Source: Ditylenchus dipsaci
Lineage: Eukaryota > Nematoda > Chromadorea > Rhabditida > Anguinidae
Direction of reading: 5' to 3'
DNA: 64,000 bases
NCBI GenBank assembly: GCA_004194705.1
Contig: SADC01000674.1
Coordinates: forward strand, 1 to 64,000
Shown: piece by piece, positions 10,001 through 21,325 of the stretch
Layout of the letters: every line of letters begins with the position of its first letter
Numbering within the stretch: the first letter of the stretch is position 1
The notes under the pieces: generated by a model
Told to the model about the DNA's origin: nothing
The model's input: the letters and a program-made list of their open reading frames with translations, nothing else
Databases searched by the model: none
Made by a program: the position numbers and the translations under genes

Positions 10001-12609
10001 TAGGCTTGGGCCGGGACGGGAATCCCACGGGAATCCCGTTTTGGGATCCCGGAAATTGTGAAAATCCCGATCCCGAATCCCGCCGGTCCAAAACCTAAAA
10101 TCCCGAATCTCGCCCGTTCACTTCCGAAAATCCGAAAAAATCCCGAAATTCAAAATTCAATGTTTTAGTCTCGAAACGAAACAAATAATAAATTTTGAAA
10201 CATGTTGTTTGTCATTTCTGTGTGATTCGAGTCATTGTTGAGTCGTCTCTCTGCTGTTTTTGTTTGTACGTGTTTGCCTGTGTTCATTGTCGAATTTCTG
10301 TTTTTCAGGCAAGATGGTTCACAACGTTTGGAAGATCAATCTCTATGAAGCAAGTGAATCTGGCGGTGAAAACTATGGAATTTGCAAAGTGTGTCGTCAA
10401 GTTGGAACAAAGAAGGACAAGTTCAAAATCTCGGATGGTTCAGTCAAATCGCTCATCACTCATCTCAAGCAGCATCCCGAATATCAAGTCAAGTTCGAGA
10501 AGATGGATGACACCTCACAAGAAGCAGCCGGGATGCAAAAGTTTGTGGTTCACGCGTCAGGTAGGCCTTTCATTTTCTTCAAATCTTCTGAGTTGGTTTA
10601 TTTATTGTTACAGGAGGGATGAGCTCACTCGACAAAAAGGTGATCAACTATGTGGCGGAAAATTGCGTGTCCTTCAATTCTGTGGAAAGCCGATCATTCA
10701 TTTCGCTCTTCAATCCAACCAATTCGAACGAAAAGCTCAAGGCTCGTCAACACTACTTTAGGAATGCTTTGCCTCGCTTATGGTGCTGTCGTCAGCCTGA
10801 TTAAAGCCAAGCTGAAGAAGTTTGAAGCCCTCTCTTTCACAACAGACATCTGGTCGTCAACTTCGTATTCTTTCATCAGGTTTATTTTACATTTCAAGTC
10901 TTATGATTCTCTTATCATGTTTTCAGTCTCACTGCGCAAGGCATCAATCAGGAGTGGAAAAGGGATAAATACGTGCTAGCCATCCGAGAATTGCAGGGAA
11001 GTCACACAGCCGATGTCATCAATACTGCAATCAGGGAAATTCTTGAAGAATGTGAAATCAAACAAGAAGTTTGCCATGTCATCGTTCGTGATGGGGCTGC
11101 AAATATGAAAAAAGCGTTTGAAGGTCGGTTTACTGTTTGCTTAAGTACTCAAAATTGAAACTTTATTTCAGGTCGATTCGAACATGCGGACTGTGGAGCA
11201 CACAAGTTGAATTTGGCTGTCAAGGGAACAATCAAAGATGCTCGGCCACTGATCGAAGCAGTGCTCGAAAAGTGCAGAAAGCTCGCCGGTCATTTCTCTT
11301 CATCAAACCTTGCGAAGGATCGCCTGAAGGAATGCCAAGCAGATGCTCAGCTCAAACAAAATCAGGTCATCCAGGTAATTTCACTTACTCAGTAATCTTA
11401 TTTCATCATAATATTATTTTATTTGCAGGATGTGGCTACTCGATGGAACTCAACATTGGCTATGGTGGAGCGTCTTCTTCAACAGAAAAAAGCGATCGAA
11501 CTGTACTTCGCCCGGCATGAGCCGCCAACAGAAGCCAGGTGTCTCTCTCTATCGGAATGGAAACTTATGGAAGGACTTGCCTTGTTGCTGGAACCGGCTG
11601 AAGCATCGTCACTGGATCTATGCAAGGATGATTCGCACCTTGGCCTACAGATTGCAAGCTCTCAGATGCTGATGAAGGAATTGGCAGATGTTGAAGTGCC
11701 AAGCATGGAGCTAGAAAAGGAAATGCTTAGAGCCAAAATTCAGGATCGATTTGGAGGACTGGAGCACAAAAGGTGAGATTCATGTTGGGTAAGTTGATGT
11801 TTTGTATTATTTTTTTAGGAATTATGGACTAGCACTCTTTTTGGATCCTCGCTTCAGGGACCGTCGTGTGGCAGACAGTGCAGGATTCCGTCTTCAAGTC
11901 AAGAATTGGATTGCTACGGAGTATCAGCCTTTCTCAGCCCAAGTGGAACGAGTACCAGAAGCAGTGGAATCATCACAAGAGTCTGAGCCCGTTAAAAAGA
12001 ATCCACGAAGTCTATTTGCTAGAGAGAAAATCGCTGGAGAGGGAACTTTGCCAACGCCAAACAGCTGGACTGAGAACCTTTCATTCGTGTGTATTTTCAA
12101 TTTTAGTTAGTTTTAGGAAATCGTAAATTTCAGGAAATCGTATCGTACAATGCGGAGAAGGCCTTAGCACTCTCATCAGATCCACTTCTCTATTGGCAAG
12201 TCAATGTGGTCCGTTTTCCGATATTATCCAAAGCAGCTCGTCGATTTCTCTCAGCTCCGCCAACATCTGTCGCCAGTGAGCAACTCTTTAGCCATGCAAG
12301 GACGTTTTCGACTACAGAAGGGGCCAGCTCGATGAGAAGAGTGCGGAACAACTAATTTTCCTCAACAAGGCGCTTCAATATGTTAACTTTACTTATTGAT
12401 TGTTTCGTGTTATGTTTTGTTGATTAACAAATTGTTAATACCAATTGTTGGCTTACATAAATTTGATGAAAATTCGCTATTTTACCTATTTTTCACAAAA
12501 ATCCCAAATCCCGTCGGGATTCCCGTTTTTTGTCCAGCGGGAATCCCGTATCCCGAAACTTTTCAAAATCCCGATCCCGAATCCCGCCGGATGCCTAAGC
12601 CCAAGCCTA
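10001..12609 (+). mobile_element. hAT transposon with transposase gene, nearly complete
   Basis: Exact 11-bp terminal inverted repeats, TAGGCTTGGGC and GCCCAAGCCTA, are flanked by an exact 8-bp target duplication gtttgggc (9993-10000 and 12610-12617). The empty site ggtggtttgggcccagtatc can be read in the satellite copies near 1551 and 60103. Subterminal regions on both sides carry many copies of atcccg/cgggat (for example gggaatcccg), the kind of subterminal motif hAT transposases bind. At 2.6 kb it has a single intron-containing transposase gene with two apparent single-base frameshifts. It is the most recent clear insertion in this region. Confidence 0.9.
10314..12399 (+). CDS. hAT transposase with BED-type zinc finger (two frameshifts)
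   Basis: Cuts and pastes the surrounding element through an RNase H-fold DDE domain. The start at 10314 (MVHNVWKINLYE) follows an in-frame region without a better ATG. Exons: 10314-10560, 10614-10879, 10927-11123, 11172-11374, 11429-11772, 11819-12086, 12134-12399. All introns are 43-54 nt. The BED finger is near residues 10-60 (CKVC ... H...H). The catalytic region has LSFTTDIWSS (first D), VCHVIVRDGAANMKKAF (second D), FEHADCGAHKLNLAVK and DVATRWNSTLAMVERLL. The C-terminal dimerisation part has SEQLFSHAR and EQLIFLNKALQYVN. About one base is gained or two lost near 10755-10780, and one G is missing near 12297. These are either real inactivating changes or assembly errors. Otherwise all exon phases agree. 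Confidence 0.85.
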
Positions 12610-12780
12610 GTTTGGGCCCAGTATCGGTGCTTTGTCCCGGTATTGGTGATTTGGGCCCGCCATTGGTGGTTTGGGTGAGCCTACTTAGTTAGGTCTTTTT
12701 TTAGGACGAAGACCAACCACACGTTCGGGTGTGTTCACGTTGTTTGGGCCCCATTCTGGTTGCCTGGGCCCGATATTAGA
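12610..12780. repeat. GTTTGGGCCC satellite fragment (right part)
   Basis: Continues the satellite interrupted by the hAT insertion. It includes gcctacttagttaggtcttt, the empty target of the MITE present at 60190-60438. Confidence 0.85.
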
Positions 12781-12785
12781 TATTA

Positions 12786-13001
12786 TTTTTTCTGCACTAA
12801 TTCGAGCATCCTGAACATGGTTTGACAGTGGTAAAATCACGTTTTACCGAGAAATTTTTGAGTTTTACTAACGATTGATTTTGATAAATCAACAATTAGC
12901 AATAACTTAAAATTTTCTTGGTAAAACCTGATTTTACCACTGTCAAACGATCTTCAGCATACTCGAATCAGTGCAGAAAAATTGTTTTGGAACCCGAAAA
13001 C
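12786..13001. mobile_element. Truncated palindromic MITE
   Basis: Copy of 9289-9525 lacking both ccaagtgg ends. It is flanked on the right by a scrap of satellite (catcctggtggttttggcct) and then the right terminal repeat of the composite element. Confidence 0.7.
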
Positions 13002-13472
13002 GTCATCCTGGTGGTTTTGGCCTGATGTTAGATTAAAAAATTGCCTGAGATGTTATCCCGGACCGAGGTATTGTCCGTAGTTTCAGAGCTGAAAAGGAAA
13101 AAAGGGAAATGAAAATTGGACATTAATGAAATCAATATGTACAGTTAGTAGAATGAAAATGAAAATTTTCAGTGAAAAATGAAATTTTCGATGAAAAATG
13201 AAAATTTTCATTTTTCATTTGATGAAAATGAAAATTTTCATTTTCATTCAAATTTTCACTGAAATTTTCATTTTCATTTTGGAAACACTGGGTGTAGGGT
13301 ATGTTTCAAGAGTAGGCATACTGTTAGGTAGGTGTAGGGGTTAGTTTCGGAAACACTGCAAGCATGTTATCATGAAATCATCTTTTTGCACCAGCATGTA
13401 GCCCTGAATATCTAGTTTTGTGATGAGCCATCAACTGGCTCAATACGATATTGAAAAGTAGGAGAACAATTA

Positions 13473-13627
13473 TCGTATTTTCTTTAATAATGACCCCGAG
13501 GTCATTATTTTTCAACCCCTGAAAAATTCCGAAATTGTCAATCAAAAATGGCCTTAACTCTGAAATCCTAGTCAAAAATAAGGGGAGGGTCATTATTAGA
13601 GAGGGGTCATTATTAGAGAAAATACGG
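13473..13627. mobile_element. CCGTATT-family MITE
   Basis: TA-flanked, with ends tcgtattttc and gaaaatacgg. The copy-specific motif is atgaccccgaggtcat at the left, and ggtcattattagag occurs twice at the right. Short interior: 155 bp. Confidence 0.75.
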
Positions 13628-13839
13628 TATATTTTTCCAAATAGGTGTAGTTTCAAAAAATATAATTGTTCCCCCATTTTTAATCTAGTAGTCAGCTAAT
13701 TGATAGCTCATTAGAAACTAAAGATTCAGGGGTACATGCTGGCGCAAGAATATTGAAAAATTGAAAAGTAAACACCGAGAACAGGAAGATTTAAAAATTT
13801 GACGGGAGATTTACATTTTTTGACGGGAGATTCACACAT

Positions 13840-15506
13840 TTTGACGGGTGTTTTCACCGGCTCTAGGTGAATTTATCAACGGTGAATTCGTCAACTGGTG
13901 AATTCCTCAACTGGTGAATTCGTCAACCGGTGAATTCGTCAACGGATTTTCACTTGACAGGGTTTATGCGTATGAACTCGATATACTTTTAATTGTTTAA
14001 TATTTTAGGCTAGCTTATTTTTTAGGCGGCGTTAAATTGGTCCGCGGCTAATTGATCCCCGGTAATCGATCTCCGGTTAGCTGAACCCCTTTAAATTGAT
14101 CCTCTAATAGGTTACAGGTTCGAGTCCCGGCGGTGGCAAACACTTCTTCTGGACTGGTCATAGCGTCATTTGCAAATAGCAAAATAGTTTTTAAAGGACT
14201 AGTAAGCCTCAGGGTGGGTCGAAAAACCCCATGGTACCTGACCTAAACGGGTATCCACCTCTAGAATGTCAAATTTTTGATTTAACCTAAAGTAGTCAGT
14301 AATTAAAATTTTCGGAGGTTTCAAGATTGAGCGACATGCAGATTTTTGACAGAAAAATTGACGAATTTAATTTTTGGGTTTACTGCTTCGTGGTTAAGAA
14401 TAGCCCACTCCACATCGCAAATGATAAAAAGAGTAAAAAAATCAATAGCCCCTCCAAAGTAAAGAAGAGTCGGTATTACCCACGTTGTGGTTTCCAGGTA
14501 GTAGTACTAAAGTACTTAGTTGGTACTTAGTGATATTATTTAGTTAGTGACCCGTTAGGTCTGACCTCCTCACATGGTCTGCTCCATCTACTCAGATGAC
14601 CTGATCCACCTTCCAATATACCGTATTTTCTCTATTAATTACCCCGGGGTAATTAATAGTACTATTAAAAAATACTATTAAAATGTTTGTCTCGCTACGA
14701 AAACCACAATTGTGTGTCTCTTCCTTTGTTTTCGATATTTTTTCTGCAAGCATCCTCTCTTTTTCAGCCCTCAGTTTTTTTTCAACCCCCAAAAAAATCG
14801 GAAAAAAAATTATTTTGATTTTGAAATTTTTGGGTGCTCAACCAAAATCTAAAAAGTGGAATCAACTAAGATCGTGATGATTTAGAAAACGCAAAAAACA
14901 GAATTGAAAAATATTGTTTTTTAGCTGAGATACATGGTGCCTATGGAGGGTAATTAATAGAGAGGGGGTAAATATTAGAGAGAGGGTAATTAATGGAGAA
15001 AATACGGTAATTTGATCTAATTCAAAAAATGGTCTACTATATCACGATCGGGTACCACCAGCTAAGTACAACTATATGGGTGACACTGGCTCGACACTGG
15101 CACCATTACTAGACACTACTACCTAAGTACCACGACATAAGAACGTCCACCTGAGTACCGATACCTGAGCGCTGCCTCGGTACTACCACCTCAGTACCTT
15201 TACCTAGGTACAACAACCTGAGTACTATTCACTTGGTAGTACTATCTACACACCACCTGTATACCATATAGGGCATGAAACCTTTTAAAACTGGGCTTCA
15301 TGCAAGTCAAATCGCATTTTCCGCATTATATAGCCGTGTTCAGGACAAGATTCTAGGTATGGTACAATAATTTTGATAATCAACTCAAAATCCGTTGACG
15401 AATTTACCAGTTGACGAATTCACCGGTTGACGAATTCACCGGTTGACAAATTCACCGGTTAACGAATTAACCATTGACGAATTCACCGTCGCCCGTTTTC
15501 ACCTAC
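13840..15506. mobile_element. Foldback element with GTGAATTCGTCAACCG array ends
   Basis: The left end is a run of 16-bp units (gtgaattcgtcaaccg) at 13868-13945 and the right end is the inverted run at 15395-15490. Both begin with gg(t)gaaaac-type sequence and end inside at cgtcaacggatttt. No coding sequence is seen inside. A tRNA 3'-end-like stretch (aggttcgagtcccggcggtggca, 14112-14135 region) lies inside without the rest of a tRNA. A TA-target MITE (14621-15007) has inserted. The rest is ggtaccac-rich. Confidence 0.6.
14621..15007. mobile_element. CCGTATT-family MITE
   Basis: TA on both sides; ends ccgtattttctctatta and gagaaaatacgg. The copy-specific motif is taattaccccggggtaatta at the left, with gggtaattaatag(ag) at the right. 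The family core gcacccaaaaatttcaaaat and aagatcgtgatgatttagaa is recognisable. 387 bp. Confidence 0.8.
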
Positions 15507-15750
15507 AGCCATATTTTCATAGAGCGCGTTTTTCACAACAGAAATTTTTCTGTTATAAAGAGAAATTTTAAATTTTTTCACTAGCATTACTACCCACCAC
15601 CAATGACAAATAATCTTGGAAAATGGTGCTCACTTTGTATCTTATTTTAAAAAATCCGTTTTTCCATGACGGTGCATCGTAATTTTTCGACACTTATGGT
15701 ACCCCTATCGACCATATTTTGAGAGGAAAATTATTAACTGAAAATTATTA

Positions 15751-17131
15751 ACATATGACTATTAACTGTATGAGCACAAAAGTTGGTAAGCATAGGTCAT
15801 ATGACTGAAAATTTCGATATTTAGCTGACCCCCGGATTTTTCATCCATTAGGAGACCAGCAGAAATACCCAAAAGCATATATTATATTCATATATTATAT
15901 ACATATGTACCGTGTCCCGCGGGAGTATGAATAAGCTTTACAATCTAACATTTTGAGCATATCGAAAAGCGCGACAGAAGACAACAAAAAAAATCACATA
16001 CTAAACACAAAACAATAATCACCACTAAGCACAACTTTATTCACTACATGTGTAACCGAACAACATCAATAAGGTACTTTACGGTGTCTGAATATATTAC
16101 TAATGCTCCACTCCAGTGACAGTCAACAGTGATCCCTCGTTTTCTTTGACGAAAGTAGAGTATTTGCGACGATCATCCACCTTGACATTCCTGGAAAAAA
16201 GCACGAAGTCGCCTGAAATAACATTTATTAGATTTGACGATTTCTAAAAAGATGTGTGGGACACGCGGAAGACAACCCACTGAAGCAAAAAAAGCATTAC
16301 CGATGGCAGTGACCCAACTCCCTTTCAAAACGAAGCCATTGTTACTCGCATCCAAGACAATATTCGCTGCTGGGAAACCGCAGGTATCCGTGCTGTAAAC
16401 CCATTATTCGGACAAACTCTGCCAGTCGAAAATTTGAATATCTAAAAATGACGATACTCATGAATCCCGAGGAAGCTAAGAATGTCAGCAAAATTACCTT
16501 CAATTCCGTGGCGCCGTCAATTTTCGCTTTGCTGTAGTCTTCAAGTGCGCCTCGGTCAGAAATAGGACAGCTGAAGCGTAGAAACATTGGATCCGTCAAG
16601 TCGAAAGTCACGGCAGCAGCGTCGGCTTCTTCTGGAAGTCGGATAGTGCGCTGGAAAATGACATATTCGCCTTAAAAAATAGATTAATGCTGTTCACAAG
16701 CGGAAGATCCCTTACCGTTGGTCAAAGTATAGTTACCCTTGAGAATGACGCTGTTCCCCTGGACTTCGTTATTCAGCTTAGTCACGGGAAATCCACAACG
16801 GTTCAGTTCACAAACCAGCTGGCTCTTGTTGACATCGAAACTACAAATCTCTCGATCGTTGAAATCAAACATCTGCAATTGAACGGAATTAGAGATTTTA
16901 ACTCTTATTAGCACTAACGTTACGAGTATGACGAAATATTGTAATGATGTGCATGGTTAAAAGGTTGTTCATGTTGTTTGAAGTCAAAAAAAGTTTCTTG
17001 CACTGCGAAAGTTCAAAAAACTTCACAATATCTGATAAGGTCTCCAGTGGCAATGAGTCTTTCATGTCTTTTGAAGTAAATTACTTTATTTTAAAGGAGC
17101 AATGTGAGTATAACCACCCCACTCGATGTGA
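15751..17131. repeat. Duplicated block A (direct copy at 19769-21126, inverted copy at 22889-23905)
   Basis: About 1.35 kb, near identical to 19769-21126 in the same orientation and, for the first kilobase, to 22889-23905 in the opposite orientation. All three carry the exons of the heat-shock-like gene. Differences are scattered single substitutions and a one-base deletion in copy A. The duplication is therefore recent, or the copies have been homogenised. Confidence 0.9.
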
Positions 17132-17708
17132 GTATAACCACCCCACTCAATATGAGTATAACCAGCCCACTCAAGTCTAATGTATCCATCTCATGTGACC
17201 CTACAATTGAGAGCTGAGGATGTTAGCTACACGATGGTGTGAAAATTTCTTACTTTGGTACACAAAATGTTTCTATTTTCATTAAAATAGCCTCGAATCA
17301 CTTGGAACATTTTCTAGAACTGATCAAAAGTAATTCAAGGCTATTTTAATCAAAATATGAACATATTTGAGTACTATACTAAGAAATTTCTACATCATCG
17401 TGTAGCTAACATCCTCAGCTCTCAATTGTAGTGTCACATGAGATGGGTACATCAGACTTGAGTGGGGTGGTTATACTCACATTGAGTGGGGTGCTTATAC
17501 TCACATCGAGTGGGTGCTTATACTCACATTCAGCCATTTTAAACACAACCAATCGAGCTATTTGTCTTCGTTTACAAAAAAGAGCATCCATTAGGCGTGT
17601 GTCAATCAAAACTCAAAATTTTTAAAAAAAGATAAGCAAAATATTACCATTGGGGCAGTGTCTCCGTTTTCTAGAGTCATTTTCTTGATAACTCTGAGGA
17701 TCGAATAT
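16100..17708 (-). pseudogene. Small heat-shock-like protein, copy A (most complete, one frameshift)
   Basis: Exons on the minus strand: 17708-17648 (ATG at 17680, MTLENGDTAPM), 16872-16716, 16670-16498, 16441-16301 and 16212-16100. Together they would give about 205 residues. Two related halves are visible. The first has EVQGNSVILKGNYTLTNG and YV.FQRTIRLPEEAD followed by LRFSCPI. The second has NGFVLKGSWVTAIGD, FSRNVKVDD and LLTVTGV. This layout resembles two alpha-crystallin domains, in which chaperone beta-sandwiches bind unfolding clients (inference). Each half begins with CGFP. Copy A lacks one G in exon 4 (aataatggg versus aataatgggg in B and C), shifting the frame. An aataaa follows the stop. 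The exon before 17708, which ends in ttgcag context, was not found. Confidence 0.55.
17102..17531. mobile_element. Foldback element with GTGAGTATAACCACCCCACT ends
   Basis: Three units of gtgagtataaccaccccact at 17102-17175 and three inverted units at 17437-17531 enclose an inner palindrome (agctgaggatgttagctaca / tgtagctaacatcctcagct). It lies in the first visible intron of the copy A gene. In copy B only the first one and a half units remain before the duplication breakpoint. Confidence 0.75.
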
Positions 17709-17930
17709 CTGCAACAATAAAAAGTTTAGTCAACAGTTTCATACAGAACTATGAAAGAAGGCTCCATATCGAATTCTTATTTATTTTAAGAGGCTGTTAC
17801 AGATGGTTTCAAAATAACGACCGCTGACCGGCTAACTCTTGAATATTAAAACTTCCTTGTGGTGGTTCGTCGACGGCCAGTTATTAAAAACAAGGGTGCA
17901 ACAGGCGCCTATCGGCGCCTCTGTCGTGTT
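17690..17930. repeat. Left arm of inverted repeat (right arm 19531-19772)
   Basis: Contains the first coding exon of the heat-shock-like gene and its upstream sequence. The reverse complement occupies 19531-19772, where exon 1 (19724-19769) is cut off after aaaacg and fused to block B. The two arms enclose 1.6 kb of repeats and one palindromic MITE, which suggests that an inverted duplication centred near 18.7 kb generated the array. Confidence 0.85.
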
Positions 17931-17942
17931 GCGCATATTAAT

Positions 17943-18425
17943 AATGGATGGTACTTTCTTCTTACCGCAAAACACTTGAAAATTACCGCAAATCATTTTT
18001 TTATTACCGCAATGTGATTTTCCCGCAAAATACTTTTTTCTTACCGCAAAATACTTTTTCTTACCGCAAAAATACTTTTTTCTTACCGCAAAAAATTTTC
18101 TCGTCATTTTTAGTCAAAATTTTGCGGGAATTTGAATTTTTCAGTCAGGAAACAACTTGGATCCCTCAGAATCCCACCCCAGAATGGCCAGAAGCCCTGA
18201 AAGTTGGTTTTTTCGGGGTTTACTAAAGGGGGGTAAACTTTTTGCGAAAATTCGATTAAGCGGATCAGATTTCGGGTCCGATCGGCTCAATCGCCCACAA
18301 CTCCACCCTCTGGCGCCTCTGTCGTGTTGCGCATATTAATAATGGATGGTACTTTCTTCTTACCGCAAAACACTTGAAAATTACCGCAAATCATTTTTTT
18401 ATTACCGCAATTTGATTTTCCCGCA
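17943..18425. repeat. TTACCGCAAA repeats, duplicated
   Basis: An array of ttaccgcaaaatactttttc units at 17960-18090. A direct copy of its start, with gcgcctctgtcgtgttgcgc in front, is at 18312-18425. A short inverted piece (gcggtaagaagaaagtacca) sits at 21146-21170 at the breakpoint of block B. Confidence 0.8.
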
Positions 18426-18532
18426 AGGTAACGCAAGGTAGAGAAGGTTTAAATGGGAGGCGGGCGTATAGCTAAAGACTGAAGCCCTGGGTGATGGAGT
18501 ATAATAGGTGCGCAGCTCCATGGGGCCTATTC

Positions 18533-18632
18533 CAACAGTTGAAAGTTGAAAGTAGAAAGTTGAAAGTTGAAAGTTGAAAGTGAAAGTGTTCCAACACTTG
18601 AAAGTGTAAAGTTGAAAGTTGAAAGTAGATGG
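18533..18632. repeat. GAAAGTT microsatellite, inverted at 19350-19508
   Basis: Seven-base repeat aagttga/ gttgaaa, with the mirror array (caactttcaactttcacttt) at 19395-19508. Both are joined to the same flank (ggaataggcccatgg and its complement), so they belong to the arms of the large inverted repeat. Confidence 0.85.
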
Positions 18633-18914
18633 TAAAAATCGGTGGGTTGAAATAGGTGGTCCGATTTTTTGTGAAAGTTGAAAGTAAAATTTTTTTTCGG
18701 TTTTGGTCATTTCTAGATGCAATTTTTTGCGTAGAATCCAAATTTGTGGGTATTTTTTACGATTTCGATATGTAATTCGGATCTTTTCATTATTTTTCAA
18801 CCTCGAGTAGTAACAGGGAATACCTATAAAGTGGTACCCACACATCATTATTGTTATCAATTTACCCACAGTATCCTTGTCTTAATCCATTATCAGTAAC
18901 CATGGGGTCCCATT

Positions 18915-19320
18915 TAGGCGGAATTGCGGAATTTAAATTTCTTAGTTTGAAGCAACCAAACCAAGTGGTCGTCCACTTGGATCAAATTTTTTTTCACGTT
19001 TTTAATTTTCCAAAACCTGTTTTCTGGACTAATTCGGGGGTGCTGAAGATGGTTTGATAGTGGTAAAATTCCGTTTTCTCGGGTATTTTTTGAGTTTTGA
19101 CGTATAATTGATTTTACCAAAACTCGACTTTACCAAAACTCAAAAAATACCCGAGAAGACGCCATTTTACTATTATCAAACCATCTTCAGCATGCCGGAA
19201 TTAGTCCAGAAAACAGGTTTTGGAACATGAAAAACGTAAAAAAATTTTCGCACCAAGTGGACGACCACTTGGTTTGGTTGGTTCAAACTGTAAAATTTGA
19301 ATTCCCGCAAAATGTACGAA
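18915..19320. mobile_element. Palindromic MITE of the CCAAGTGGTCGTCCACTTGG family, best-preserved copy
   Basis: Outer inverted ends (gaa.caaccaaaccaagtgg) extend beyond the central palindrome to gcgg(g)aatt(c/t)aaatt. Both ends have ccaagtggtcgtccacttgg, and the interior has gatggtttgatagt and actattatcaaaccatc. It sits at the middle of the 17690-19772 inverted repeat and is probably its hinge. Confidence 0.75.
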
Positions 19321-20080
19321 TTTAAAAATTTAGAAATATATAGGAGGAAGTGAAAGTTGACAGTTGAAAGTGAAAGTTGAAAGTGTTGTTGGAACACCAT
19401 CAACTTTCAACTTTCACTTTCAACTTTCAACTTTCACTTTCTACTTTCAACTTTCAACTCTTGGAACACTTTCACTTTCAACTTTACACTTTCAACTTTC
19501 AACTGTTGGAATAGGCCCATGGTGAGCCTGTTGCACCCTTGTTTTTAATAACTGGCCGTCGACGAACCACCACAAGGAAGTTTGAATATTCAAGAGTTAG
19601 CCGGTCAGCGGTCGTTATTTTGAAACCATCTGTAACAGCCTCTTAAAATAAATAAGAATTCGATATGGAGCCTTCTTTCATAGTTCTGTATGAAACTGTT
19701 GACTAAACTTTTTATTGTTGCAGATATTCGATCCTCAGAGTTATCAAGAAAATGACTCTAGAAAACGTAAGCATAGGTCATATGACTGAAAATTTCGATA
19801 TTTAGCTGACCCCCGGATTTTTCATCCATTAGGAGACCAGCAGAAATACCCAAAAGCATATATTATATTCATATATTATATACATATGTACCGTGTCCCG
19901 CGGGAGTATGAATAAGCTTTACAATCTAACATTTTAAGCATATCGAAAAGCGCGACAGAAGACAACAAAAAAAATCACATACTAAACACAAAACAATAAG
20001 CACCACTAAGCACAACTTTATTCACTACATGTGTAACCGAACAACATCAATAAGGTACTTTACGGTGTCTGAATATATTA

Positions 20081-20855
20081 CTAATGCTCCACTCCAGTGA
20101 CAGTCAACAGTGATCCCTCGTTTTCTTTGACGAAAGTAGAGTATTTGCGACGATCATCCACCTTGACATTCCTGGAAAAAAACACGAAGTCGCCTGAAAT
20201 AACATTTATTAGATGTGACGATTTCTAAAAAGATGTGTGGGACACGCGGAAGACAACCCACTGAAGCAAAAAAAGCATTACCGATGGCAGTGACCCAACT
20301 CCCTTTCAAAACGAAGCCATTCTTACTCGCATCCAAGACAATATTGGCTGCTGGGAAACCGCAGGTATCCGTGCTGTAAACCCCATTATTCGGACAAACT
20401 CTGCCAGTCGAAAATTTGAATATCTAAAAATGACGATACTCATGAATCCCGAGGAAGCTAAGAATGTCAGCAAAATTACCTTCAATTCCGTGGCGCCGTC
20501 AATTTTCGCTTTGCTGTAGTCTTCAAGTGCGCCTCGGTCAGAAATAGGACAGCTGAAGCGTAGAAACATTGGATCCGTCAAGTCGAAAGTCACGGCAGCA
20601 GCGTCGGCTTCTTCTGGAAGACGGATAGTGCGCTGGAAATGAACATATTCGCCTTAAAAAATAGATTAATGCTGTTCCACAACCGGAAGATCCCTTACCG
20701 TTGGTCAAAGTATAGTTACCCTTGAGAATGACGCTGTTCCCCTGGACTTCCTTATTCAGCTTAGTCACGGGAAATCCACAACGGTTCAGTTCACAAACCA
20801 GCTGGCTCTTGTTGACATCGAAACTACAAATCTCTCGATCGTTGAAATCAAACAT
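20081..20855 (-). pseudogene. Small heat-shock-like protein, copy B (5' exon lost)
   Basis: Exons 20855-20699, 20652-20480, 20423-20282 and 20193-20081 are intact in frame and encode the two-domain body described for copy A, ending LLTVTGVEH. The MTLENG exon is missing because block B ends at 21126. A possible start is the first residue of the 20855 exon (MFDFNDREI), which directly follows an acceptor, so a product would need a new upstream exon. It lies head to head with the arrestin gene, 470 bp from its ATG. Confidence 0.55.
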
Positions 20856-21325
20856 CTGCAATTGAACGGAATTAGAGATTTTAACTCTTATTAGCACTAA
20901 CGTTACGAGTATGACGAAATATTGTAATGATGTGCATGGTTAAAAGGTTGTTCATGTTGTTTGAAGTCAAAAAAAGTTTCTTGCACTGCGAAAGTTCAAA
21001 AAACTTCACAATATCTGATAAGGTCTCCAGTGGCAATGAGTCTTTCATGTCTTTTGAAGTAAATTACTTTATTTTAAAGGAGCAATGTGAGTATAACCAC
21101 CCCACTCGATGTGAGTATAACCACCACAATTTTCAAGTGTTGTGCGGTAAGAAGAAAGTACCATCCGAAGTTTTATGTAACCAAAAATGGACAGGATAGT
21201 ACTGAATACGATACTTTTAAGGCTGTAGGTGAAAACACCCCTCAAAATGTGTAAATCCCCCTCAAAATAATTTTTAAAGATTAATCTCTTTTAATTTAAT
21301 CTCTTGTTAAGTGTGATCGGAAGCG

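Larger units (their letters stand above)
6804..13290. mobile_element. Composite hAT-like element with about 0.25-kb terminal repeats
   Basis: Begins CAGTGTTTCCAAAATGAAAA and ends with the complement ttttcattttggaaacactg. The inverted repeats extend inwards to about 7045 and 13035 and include cggacaatacctcggtccgg and its complement. The flanking octamer ggtgtagg is exact on both sides (6796-6803 and 13291-13298), although it lies in a minisatellite that contains this octamer anyway. CAG termini and an 8-bp target fit hAT. No transposase of its own is visible. The interior holds palindromic MITEs, an RPL11 gene fragment, a tandem array, a piece of the GTTTGGGCCC satellite and a nested hAT element. 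It is probably mobilised in trans. Confidence 0.7.

Noticed and set aside
14110..14136. tRNA 3' end (ggttcgagtcccggcggtggca)
   Set aside because: Only the T arm and acceptor half are present; no complementary 5' acceptor strand or anticodon arm within 90 bases upstream.
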